Assembly: GCF_014207705.1 (NCBI RefSeq)
Contig: NZ_JACHIU010000001.1
Coordinates: 4,022,501-4,086,500, forward strand
DNA: 64,000 nt
Source: Sphaerisporangium rubeum
Lineage (GTDB): Bacteria > Actinomycetota > Actinomycetes > Streptosporangiales > Streptosporangiaceae
Reading direction: 5' to 3'
The position numbers were made by a program, and so were the translations under genes. The notes under the pieces were generated by a model. It was not told where the DNA came from, ran no database searches, and worked only from the letters and a program-made list of their open reading frames with translations. Below are positions 25,524 to 32,929 of this stretch, one piece after another (within the stretch, counting starts at the first letter, position 1; each line of letters begins with the position of its first letter).

Positions 25524-25643
25524 ATGAGCGCTCTCCCCGGCAGCCGTGTCCTCCCCCTCGCCGGCTCCGCCATCCGCGCCTCCCGGGGGACGGGTTCCGC
25601 GCCGGCCGCCGCGGCCCGTGGCGGCAACACTCCGTGGGGGTAG
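25524..25643 (+). CDS. Candidate 39-residue peptide ORF
   Basis: A short ORF with ATG preceded by AAGAGG at 8 bases and a third-position G/C content of roughly 87%. The product is rich in Ala, Gly, Ser and Arg and ends in GGNTPWG. It has no recognised family and no cysteine. It lies between the divergent HIUase-like gene and the SARP, in the SARP direction. A precursor-like peptide is conceivable because the only Trp is next to last, but no modifying enzyme is adjacent, so it may equally be a chance ORF in G+C-rich DNA. Confidence 0.3.
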   Translation: MSALPGSRVLPLAGSAIRASRGTGSAPAAAARGGNTPWG

Positions 25644-26063
25644 AGGCCTCCCCCGCGCACGCGGCGTTGCCTCACCGTCACCACGAGGCCGGGACACACC
25701 GTCTCCGGCCTCATCGCACGTCAGAAATAGTCTGAATCAACTACCCGTTGTAGGACATCGAGCTATATACATCCTGTAATGCGGGATGTCATGGCGAGGG
25801 CCTGGCAAACAGCGCGAGAACGTCGGAAAGTCATCAGGGGATGCTGTAGCCCGGAAACACGTATAGTAGTACGATCCCGACATAAGTGGACATCGCCCCA
25901 CGTGGGTAACCCATGCGCAAAAATATTCTCGTGCACGGCGGCCCGCCCGATCGACGGCGATGTCCAAGGAGGCGGATCTCCTGGAACCACGCACCTGTCA
26001 CATGCTCGCACGGAGGGTGAGCGAACTTCCGGATGGGCCCGGGCTTTCGGCGAGGAGACGCAG

Positions 26064-29000
26064 GTGGAATTCGGGATTCTGGGGCCGCTTGAAGCGACCG
26101 CGGGCAGCCGCAGACTGGATCTGGGTGGGATCCGGCAGCAGATCGTCCTGGCGGTGCTGCTGCTGGACGCCGGCCGGGTGGTCACCATCGGCCGGCTCAT
26201 GGAGGCGATCTACGGCGACGACCATCCGACGACGGCCCGCGCGCAGGTGCAGATCTGCATCTCGTCGCTGCGCCGCCTGTTCGCCGCCAACGGCAGCCCC
26301 GACCTCATCGCCACCCAGTCGCTCGGTTACGCGATCCAGGTGGCCCCCGACCAGATCGACATGCAGCAGTTCCACATCCTGGTACGACGGGCCCGCCGCG
26401 CCAAAGAGACACGCAACGCCAACGAGGCCATCAAGCACTACAGGGACGCCTTGGCGCTGTGGCGCGGCCCGGCGCTCGACGGCATCGACAGCCGCCTCGT
26501 GCAGTCGGCGGCCAGCCGGCTCACCGAGGAGCGCATCGCCGCGCACGAGGAGTGCGTCCAGCTGGAACTGGACCTCGGCCGGCACCACGAACTGGTCGGT
26601 GAGCTGAACGAGCTGGTGGACGAGCACCCCCTGCGCGAGCGGCTGCGGGGGCAGCTCATGACGGCGCTGTACCGCTCGGGACGCCAGGCCGAGGCACTGC
26701 AGGTGTACCGCGACGCCAGGCGCACGATGATCGACGAACTCGGCATCGAGCCGAACGAGCGGCTCCAGCAGCTCGAACACGCGATACTGACCTCCGACGA
26801 GAGCCTGGACCTCCCCGTCGCGCCACCCAAGGTGGAGCCGTCCGCGCCGCTCACGGTGCCGAACGTCCCCGGCATGCTCCCCACCGACATCGCCGACTTC
26901 ACCGGCCGCACCAAGCAGATCGACGACATCCGGCAGCGCCTGATGCTGGCAGGAGAGGAGCGCTCACGGTTCGCGGTGCCGATCGTCGTCATCGTCGGCA
27001 AGCCCGGCGTCGGCAAGTCCACGATCGCGGTGCACGTGTCGCACCGCGTCGGCGAGCGGTTCCCCGACGGCCAGCTGTTCGCCAACCTGCACGGCGCCGC
27101 GTCCCGGCCGACCGGCCCCATGCAGGTGCTCGAACGTTTCCTGCGGGTCCTCGGCGTACCCGGCACCGGCATCCCGGACGGGCTGGAGGAGCGCGCCGAG
27201 ATGTACCGCGCGCTGCTGGCCGACCGCCGCGTGCTGATCGTGCTCGACGACGCCGGCAGCGAGAGCCAGATCCTGCCGCTGCTGCCGGGCAACCCGGCGT
27301 CCGGTGTGATCATCACCAGCCGCAGCCGCCTCGCCGGGCTCGCCGGCGCCACCCACGTGGACGTCGACACCTTCGACGCCGACCAGTCGGTGGACCTGCT
27401 GACCCGCATCGCCGGCGCCGAACGGGTGCGGTCGGAGATGGAGGCGGCCGAGGCCCTGGCCGAGTTGTGCGGCCACCTGCCGCTGGCGCTGCGCATCGCG
27501 GGGGCCCGGCTGTCGGCCCGCCAGCACTGGAGCATCGAGCAGCTCGTGCACCGCCTCGAGGACGAGACCCGCAGGCTGGACGAGCTCAAGCACGGCGACA
27601 TGGGGATCCGCGCCAGCATCTCCCTCACCTACGAGAGCGCCGGCGCCGACGCGCGGCGACTGTTCCGCCTGCTGACCATCCTCGACACCCAGGTGTTCTC
27701 CGCGTGGGTGACCGCCGCGCTGCTCGACCGGCCGCTCACCGATGCGCAGGACCTGCTGGACGACCTGGCCGACGCGCAGCTCATCGAGACCACAGGCGTC
27801 GGCCACGGCGTGCACAGCCAGTACCGGTTCCACGACCTGATCCGGGTGTTCGCGCGGGAACGCCTGGCCGCCGAGGAGACCCCCGAGGAACGCAACGCGG
27901 CCCTCGCGCGGGTGCTCGGCGGGCTGCTGTTCCTCGCCGAGGCCGCGCACCGGCGTGAGTACGGCGGCGACTACGTGCAGATCCACAGCTCCGCGCCGCG
28001 CTGGCCGCTGCCTCAGCGCCTGGTGGACCGTCTGGTCGCCTCCCCGTTGCAGTGGTACGAACGTGAACGCTCGACGCTGGTGTCCGGCATCCGCCAGGCG
28101 GCGCAGGCGGGGTTCGTGGAGCTGTGCTGGGACCTCGCGATCAGCTCGGTGACGCTGTTCGAGTCGCGGGTCTACCTGGACGACTGGCGCGAGACCCACG
28201 AGATCGCGCTCGCCACGGCGCGGCAGGCGGACGACAAGCGCGGCCAGGCCGCCATGCTGTACTCGCGCGGTTCGCTCTACATCACCCAGCAGCGCTTCGG
28301 CGACGCGCGCGGCGACTTCGAGGCGGCGGTGAGGCTGTTCCGCGACATCGGCGACACCCAGGGGGTCGCCCTGGTGATCAGGAACATCGGTTTCCTCGAC
28401 CGGGTGAGCGGCCGGTTCGACGACGCCGAGGCACACTACAGACAGGCCCTGGACATCTTCCGCGCCAACGGCGACCAGGTGGCCTCGGCCTACGTCCTGC
28501 ACAACCTGGCCCAGCTCCGCCTGGAGTTCGACGACCTGCCGGGTGCGCAACGGCTGCTCGCCGAGGCCCTGGACCTGAGCCGCAGCAGCGGCAGCCGCCG
28601 GGTGGAGGCCCAGGTGCTGCACCGCATCGGCCAGACCTACCTCCAGTCGGGCCAGTCGGCGCTCGCGGTGGAGGTGCTCAACGAGGCACTGCTGGTGGTG
28701 CGCAACATCGGTGACCCCACCGGCGAGGCGTACGTGCTGCACGGTCTCGGCGTCGCCCGGCTCCGGCGAGGGGAGCCGGCCGAGGCCGAGAGCGCGCTGC
28801 GCAGGTCGCTGATGCTCGCCGGCACCTCCAACGAGCAGCTCGTCGAGGCCCGCGTGCTGCTGGCCCTCGGCGAGCTGTGCATGAACAGGGAGGACGCCTC
28901 ACAGGCCGTCATGTACTACGAACAGGCCCTGGCTCTGTTCGCCAAGATGCACATGCCGCTGCAACAGGCACGCACCCTGATCACCCTGAGCGACGCGCAC

Positions 29001-29135
29001 AAGGAACTCGGCGACGACGACGCCGCGCGCGACGCTCTCAGCAGGGGCCTCGGTCTCACCGACCAGCTCGACCCCGTGGTGGCCGCGCAGATCCGCGACC
29101 AGCTCACCCACCTGATGCGCCGCTACGGCCACTGA
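26064..29135 (+). CDS. AfsR-like SARP regulator (HTH-BTAD-NB-ARC-TPR)
   Basis: A 1023-residue global-type regulator. In order: an OmpR-like winged HTH (about residues 1-95), a BTAD (about 98-245), an NB-ARC ATPase (about 295-560) with Walker A GKPGVGKST near 311, Walker B RVLIVLDDAG and the GHLPLAL motif, and TPR repeats at about 720-1010. Size and order match Streptomyces AfsR, which activates afsS and antibiotic pathways after phosphorylation by Ser/Thr kinases. The GTG start is fixed by GAGGAG 6 bases upstream. It converges with the LacI gene, with only 17 bases between the stops. Targets are unknown; the heptad repeats upstream are candidates. Confidence 0.93.
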   Translation: MEFGILGPLEATAGSRRLDLGGIRQQIVLAVLLLDAGRVVTIGRLMEAIYGDDHPTTARAQVQICISSLRRLFAANGSPDLIATQSLGYAIQVAPDQIDMQQFHILVRRARRAKETRNANEAIKHYRDALALWRGPALDGIDSRLVQSAASRLTEERIAAHEECVQLELDLGRHHELVGELNELVDEHPLRERLRGQLMTALYRSGRQAEALQVYRDARRTMIDELGIEPNERLQQLEHAILTSDESLDLPVAPPKVEPSAPLTVPNVPGMLPTDIADFTGRTKQIDDIRQRLMLAGEERSRFAVPIVVIVGKPGVGKSTIAVHVSHRVGERFPDGQLFANLHGAASRPTGPMQVLERFLRVLGVPGTGIPDGLEERAEMYRALLADRRVLIVLDDAGSESQILPLLPGNPASGVIITSRSRLAGLAGATHVDVDTFDADQSVDLLTRIAGAERVRSEMEAAEALAELCGHLPLALRIAGARLSARQHWSIEQLVHRLEDETRRLDELKHGDMGIRASISLTYESAGADARRLFRLLTILDTQVFSAWVTAALLDRPLTDAQDLLDDLADAQLIETTGVGHGVHSQYRFHDLIRVFARERLAAEETPEERNAALARVLGGLLFLAEAAHRREYGGDYVQIHSSAPRWPLPQRLVDRLVASPLQWYERERSTLVSGIRQAAQAGFVELCWDLAISSVTLFESRVYLDDWRETHEIALATARQADDKRGQAAMLYSRGSLYITQQRFGDARGDFEAAVRLFRDIGDTQGVALVIRNIGFLDRVSGRFDDAEAHYRQALDIFRANGDQVASAYVLHNLAQLRLEFDDLPGAQRLLAEALDLSRSSGSRRVEAQVLHRIGQTYLQSGQSALAVEVLNEALLVVRNIGDPTGEAYVLHGLGVARLRRGEPAEAESALRRSLMLAGTSNEQLVEARVLLALGELCMNREDASQAVMYYEQALALFAKMHMPLQQARTLITLSDAHKELGDDDAARDALSRGLGLTDQLDPVVAAQIRDQLTHLMRRYGH

Positions 29136-29152
29136 CCCCGGCGGCCCTCGTG

Positions 29153-30190
29153 TCAGCCCGCCGCGGCGCTCAGTGCGCGCGACGGGACGGGGGCCGGCGC
29201 CGTGGAGCCCCGGACCACCAGTTCGGGCTCGAACAGCAGCTCCTCGGGGTTCACCGAGCCGCCGTCGATCTGGCTGACCAGCAGCGTCACGGCGGCGCGG
29301 CCGATCGCCTCGATGGGCTGGCGCACCGTGGTCAGCGGGGGGTTGGTGGAGTTCATGAAGGACGAGTCGTCGAAGCCGACCACCGACACGTCCCCCGGCA
29401 CCGACCTGCCGAGCCTGCGCACGGCGCGGATGGCGCCGAGCGCCAGGGGATCGCTGGCGCAGATCACGCCGGTCACACCGTCGCGGACCAGGCGGGTGGT
29501 GACCGCCTGGCCGCCTTCCAGCGAGAACAGGCTGTGCTCCACCAGGCCGGGCCCCGCCGGCAGGCCGGCCCGGTGCGCGGCGGCGGTGAACGCGGCGAGC
29601 TTGCGCCGCGACGGCATGTGGTCCTCCGGACCGATCACCAGCCCGATGCGCTCGTGACCGAGGGACGTCAGGTGGGTGTACGCCTGCTCCACGGCCACCG
29701 CGTCGTCGGTGGCGACGCAGGGGAAGCCGAGGTCCTCGGTGGCGGCGTTGACCAGCACCACGGGGAGGCGCAGCTCACGCAGGCGATGGTAGTGGTCGTG
29801 CGGCGCGTCGGCCTCGGCGTAGTTGCCACCGGAGAACACCATGCCGGAGACGTGCTGGTCGAGCAGCATGCCGACGTAGTCGGCCTCCGACAGGCTCCCC
29901 GCGGTGCGCGTGCACAGCACCGGCGTGAAACCGCGTTGCGCGAGAGCGCCGCCGAGCACCTCGGCGAGCGCCGGGAAGATCGGGTTCCCGAGGTCCGGCA
30001 GCACCAGCCCGACCAGCCGCGCGCGCTCCCCCCGCAACTGCGTGGGCCGCTCGTACCCGAGCACGTCGAGCGCGGTCAGCACGGCGGCCCGCGTGGCCTC
30101 GGACACCCCGGGCTTGCCGTTGAGCACCCGGCTGACCGTGGCCTCACTGACCCCGACCTTCTTCGCCACTTCCGCAAGTCGACGCGTCAC
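29153..30190 (-). CDS. LacI-family transcriptional regulator
   Basis: A 345-residue repressor with an N-terminal LacI HTH (VAKKVGVSEATVSRVLNGKPGVSEATR, hinge near residues 45-60) and a periplasmic-binding-protein-like ligand domain that ends in the usual FDD...LTTVRQP segment. Ligands of this family are mostly sugars or nucleosides. The start is GTG at 30190, immediately before TRRLAEVA; the ribosome site is weak. No sugar-use genes adjoin, so its regulon lies elsewhere. A symmetrical CACTG/CAGTG site lies 32-42 bases upstream of its start and may serve autoregulation. Confidence 0.93.
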   Translation of the reverse strand: MTRRLAEVAKKVGVSEATVSRVLNGKPGVSEATRAAVLTALDVLGYERPTQLRGERARLVGLVLPDLGNPIFPALAEVLGGALAQRGFTPVLCTRTAGSLSEADYVGMLLDQHVSGMVFSGGNYAEADAPHDHYHRLRELRLPVVLVNAATEDLGFPCVATDDAVAVEQAYTHLTSLGHERIGLVIGPEDHMPSRRKLAAFTAAAHRAGLPAGPGLVEHSLFSLEGGQAVTTRLVRDGVTGVICASDPLALGAIRAVRRLGRSVPGDVSVVGFDDSSFMNSTNPPLTTVRQPIEAIGRAAVTLLVSQIDGGSVNPEELLFEPELVVRGSTAPAPVPSRALSAAAG

Positions 30191-30221
30191 ACTGACATCA
30201 TAAGGCAAGAAACACGCAAAC

Positions 30222-30232
30222 CACTGACAGTG
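30222..30232. promoter_or_regulatory. Possible LacI autoregulatory site
   Basis: CACTG and CAGTG form an inverted repeat around a single A, 32-42 bases before the LacI-family start. A related CACTGACA-like sequence overlaps the start codon region at 30190-30197. The site is small and could arise by chance. Confidence 0.3.
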
Positions 30233-30475
30233 TCGGACAGTCGAGACACCGTCGTCGACGAGAAGCCCTTGCCGCCTGACCACTCCCCGACCGGCGGCAC
30301 CTCACGTCCCAGCCAGGTACGGCGACGGTTCTCCATCCGATCCGGCCGACGGCAAGGCCTTGCGCCGCGGGAGACTGCAGCCATCGGCATGACCACGTAA
30401 CCTGTTGGAAATATTACGCAACTCGGTCGCATTCTTGCAGCCAGCACGGTCTTGAGGAGGTGCGGCGGCACGAGA

Positions 30476-30505
30476 TCCCACGGGGACGACCCGGCCGACG
30501 TGGGA
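30476..30505 (-). terminator. Hairpin after the membrane-protein gene
   Basis: TCCCACG (30476-30482) and CGTGGGA (30499-30505) form a 7-bp stem 20 bases past the stop of the minus-strand gene at 30525. No T-run follows, as is usual in high-G+C actinobacteria. The rest of the 30191-30524 gap holds only the LacI upstream region and a short A+T-rich patch near 30405. Confidence 0.45.
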
Positions 30506-30524
30506 GCTCCAGCGTTCCGGAGGT

Positions 30525-31460
30525 TCAGCGATACCGGGCCAGCGCTCGGTCGAGCGCCGCGAGTTCGTTCGGCACGACCACTCCGGGAAGCGCGGTGACC
30601 TCGGCGACGACGGACGCGTTGCCTCTCATGCACCGGATGTCCGATGTCCGCGGCAGACGCCACCGCAGGCCGTCCAGCGTCATCCCGCGTCCTCCGCCGG
30701 GGACGACGAGCGCGATCGTGGGGAGCGCCAGGTCCCGGCCTTCCGCCTCGTGCAGGGTGACGCCGACCACGGCGAGCCAGGGCGAGTCGACATCGGTCGT
30801 ACCTTCCGGGCCGACGGTCAGCGTGAACCGGCCGTGCCGGCCCGACTCGACCAGGAAACGTGTCTCCCTGGTCAGCGTCCCCGGTATCTGCATGTCCTCC
30901 GGCACGGCGACGTCGTAGTCCGCCTCCACCGTCAACGGCCCTCCCAACTGGGAGCAGCCCTGCAACCGGTTCACGCGCTGCACGAGGACCGTCGCCGAGG
31001 TGACGTACGCCTCCCCGCTTCCCCTGTTGCGCAGCGATATGTCGACGACGGCACCCCGCGCGCCGGTGACGCGGCTGGTCCGCTCGCCGGCCTTCTCGGT
31101 CCCGCTCAGCCCGCCGACCACCGCGACGTCGACCGACGCGATCTCCAGCAGGGGATGCCGGTCGGTCTCGGCCTGCGCCGCGTCCGCCGCGCGCCGCGCG
31201 CTGACATCCGCCGACCAGGCGAAGTACAGCGACACGAGGCTGACCAGCAGCGCGGCCACGGCGAGCAGCGTGCCCGGCGAGAACCATCCCTCTCCCCGAC
31301 GATCCCGCCGGGTCCCGTCGGCACCGTTGGCCCCGGCGACAGCACCACCGGCATGGCTGTCGCCACCTGCGGTCTCCCCGGCCCGGCCGGCCCCACCGGC
31401 CGGTCCGGCTCCGTGCGTGGCCGGTCTGTCAGGGCCGTCGCCAGAAGACCTGCGCCTCAT
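30525..31460 (-). CDS. Single-pass membrane protein with extracytoplasmic beta-rich domain
   Basis: A 311-residue protein with a Gly/Ala/Arg-rich cytoplasmic N-terminus (about residues 1-58), one membrane helix (about 64-84) and a beta-rich outer domain of about 210 residues with two cysteines. No family is recognised. Its start overlaps the stop of the upstream beta-propeller gene by 4 bases, so the two are made together and may form an envelope complex. Confidence 0.75.
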   Translation of the reverse strand: MRRRSSGDGPDRPATHGAGPAGGAGRAGETAGGDSHAGGAVAGANGADGTRRDRRGEGWFSPGTLLAVAALLVSLVSLYFAWSADVSARRAADAAQAETDRHPLLEIASVDVAVVGGLSGTEKAGERTSRVTGARGAVVDISLRNRGSGEAYVTSATVLVQRVNRLQGCSQLGGPLTVEADYDVAVPEDMQIPGTLTRETRFLVESGRHGRFTLTVGPEGTTDVDSPWLAVVGVTLHEAEGRDLALPTIALVVPGGGRGMTLDGLRWRLPRTSDIRCMRGNASVVAEVTALPGVVVPNELAALDRALARYR

Positions 31461-32884
31461 CGCTCGATCACCCTTCCGGTGGCGATGTCGAGGGCTTGGA
31501 TCCGGTCACCGCCGGGGTCGGTGTAGCCCGAGTAGGCGTAGAGGAGCCCGTGCGCCAGGGTCAGCCTGCTTCCCGGCTGCACCGTCGTGGTCCACAGCTC
31601 CGTACCGCTCACCGTGTCCACGGCGGTCACGTGGTTACGGTCGTCGTCGGTCGTCGCGTAGAGCACCCCGCCGCCGACGACGCCGGCGTCGAACCGGCGT
31701 GGCAGCGGCAGCGTCCATCTGACCCGGCCGGTCCGCCGGTCCAGGCCGAGCAGGTCGAACCGGCCGTCGGCGCGGCGCGCGATCAGTGAGGTGACCACGA
31801 GATCGCCGGCGATCCAGGTCTGCGGGCCGCCGCCGGTGTGCCGTGGCAGGGTCCAGCGGGTCGCGCCGGTGACCGGATCAAGGCCGCGCAGCCGGTCCAG
31901 GTCGGTGGTGACCAGCACCGACCGGTCGACGGCGGCCGGGGTCACGTAGCCGCGCCACCGCCTGCTCCACAGACGCCGGCCGTCGCGCACCCGGTGCGCG
32001 CTGATCTCGGTGGCCTCCGGCCAGGACGCGGCCACGAGGACGGCCTGGTCCAGAGAACGAGTGAACACCCCCGAAGCGCCGGGAAAGTCGCGGTCCCACA
32101 CCGGCTGCCCGTCGGAGAGCCGCAGCACGGTCATCGCCTGCCCGTGGTCGTGCGAGACCGCGGCCAGCGGCCCCGCGAACTCGACGAAGGTCGTGCCGGG
32201 CCGCGGCAGCGTCCACGCGGCAGACCCGTCGGCGGCGTTCAACGCGCTGAGAGATGACTCCCCGGTGTACAGCAGCAGTCCGCCGCGACCGTGGATCGTC
32301 GGTACGGCCGCGCTCACCTGATGCCGCCACAGCGGCCGGCCGGTGGCCGCGTCGAGTGCGACGATCGTGGCGGCGGAGTCACCACGGGACAGGCACGCGA
32401 TCACGCGGCCGTCGCCGGCGACCAGGTCCGTCGTGATCGTCGCCGGTCGCGAACCGGCCTCCTGGAACCGCCACAGCGGGCCGCCGGTCCGGCCGTCCAC
32501 GGCCCGGACCACCCCGGAGTCCTCGCCGAAGCACAGCGCCGATCCGACCGGCACCAGGATGTCTCCCAGATAGCTGATCCGGGCCCTGACCGGCCACATG
32601 ATCTCACCTGCGCCGGTACCGCCGGTACCCCCGGCAGGGCCTGTGCCGGTCGGCGGCGTGGCCGGTGTGCCGGTGCGCGAGCGCCAGAGCACCAGGCCGC
32701 CTGCTCCGGCCGCGATCGCGACGGCGCCGGCCGTCAACGTGCGTCGCGAGACGCCGGGTCCGCGTGATCTCTCCCCGTCGTCTCGGGGTAATCGGTCCTT
32801 CTCCACCCCGTCCCCCTTCTCACCCGGCGCCGGCGGCCCGGACAGGTCGGAGGCGCGATCGGTGCTGCGGTGAGTCAGAGGCAT
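31457..32884 (-). CDS. Exported PQQ-type beta-propeller protein
   Basis: A 475-residue protein whose C-terminal 380 residues are WD/PQQ-like blades, with repeats of the type ALDAATGRPLWRH and GLDPVTGATRWTL, about seven in number. A twin-arginine-like SRRTLTAG precedes a hydrophobic stretch (about residues 45-67), so it is probably exported or anchored outside the membrane. BamB-like propellers scaffold protein complexes, and PQQ enzymes use similar blades; the catalytic residues of a quinoprotein dehydrogenase are not evident. GTG at 32806, preceded by AAGGGGGACGG, is an alternative start that keeps the export signal. It is coupled to the following membrane-protein gene. Confidence 0.8.
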   Translation of the reverse strand: MPLTHRSTDRASDLSGPPAPGEKGDGVEKDRLPRDDGERSRGPGVSRRTLTAGAVAIAAGAGGLVLWRSRTGTPATPPTGTGPAGGTGGTGAGEIMWPVRARISYLGDILVPVGSALCFGEDSGVVRAVDGRTGGPLWRFQEAGSRPATITTDLVAGDGRVIACLSRGDSAATIVALDAATGRPLWRHQVSAAVPTIHGRGGLLLYTGESSLSALNAADGSAAWTLPRPGTTFVEFAGPLAAVSHDHGQAMTVLRLSDGQPVWDRDFPGASGVFTRSLDQAVLVAASWPEATEISAHRVRDGRRLWSRRWRGYVTPAAVDRSVLVTTDLDRLRGLDPVTGATRWTLPRHTGGGPQTWIAGDLVVTSLIARRADGRFDLLGLDRRTGRVRWTLPLPRRFDAGVVGGGVLYATTDDDRNHVTAVDTVSGTELWTTTVQPGSRLTLAHGLLYAYSGYTDPGGDRIQALDIATGRVIER

Positions 32885-32929
32885 TGTGGCAGGGGACGCC
32901 GCGCCGCGCGCGGCATTATCGATCTCTCG

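Larger units (their letters stand above)
25015..26063. other. Repeat-rich intergenic region between divergent HIUase-like and SARP genes
   Basis: About 1 kb without an ordinary gene. It holds three CNCTATC heptads (25232-25281), three CTTTCGCCG repeats (25209, 25245 and 25311), a perfect 20-base palindrome (25309-25328), two possible very small plus-strand ORFs (25441-25485 and 25524-25643) and an A+T-rich stretch (25720-25940) with an ACATCC/GGATGT inverted repeat at 25769-25789. The longer minus-strand open frame across 25011-25697 has no family resemblance and is probably not a gene. The region likely contains the promoters of the HIUase-leuA operon and of the SARP. Confidence 0.6.

Noticed and set aside
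25441..25643. The small ORFs as a RiPP cluster with modification enzymes
   Set aside because: No cyclodehydratase, lanthionine synthetase, radical SAM, P450, PEARL or RRE-type gene is in the window, so only the candidate ORFs are reported.
25011..25697. Minus-strand open frame in the large intergenic region
   Set aside because: Arg/Pro-rich, no ribosome site, overlaps regulatory repeats, and no family likeness.
26964..28742. 592-codon minus-strand open frame opposite the SARP
   Set aside because: Antisense shadow; the plus strand has complete HTH, BTAD, NB-ARC and TPR domains.
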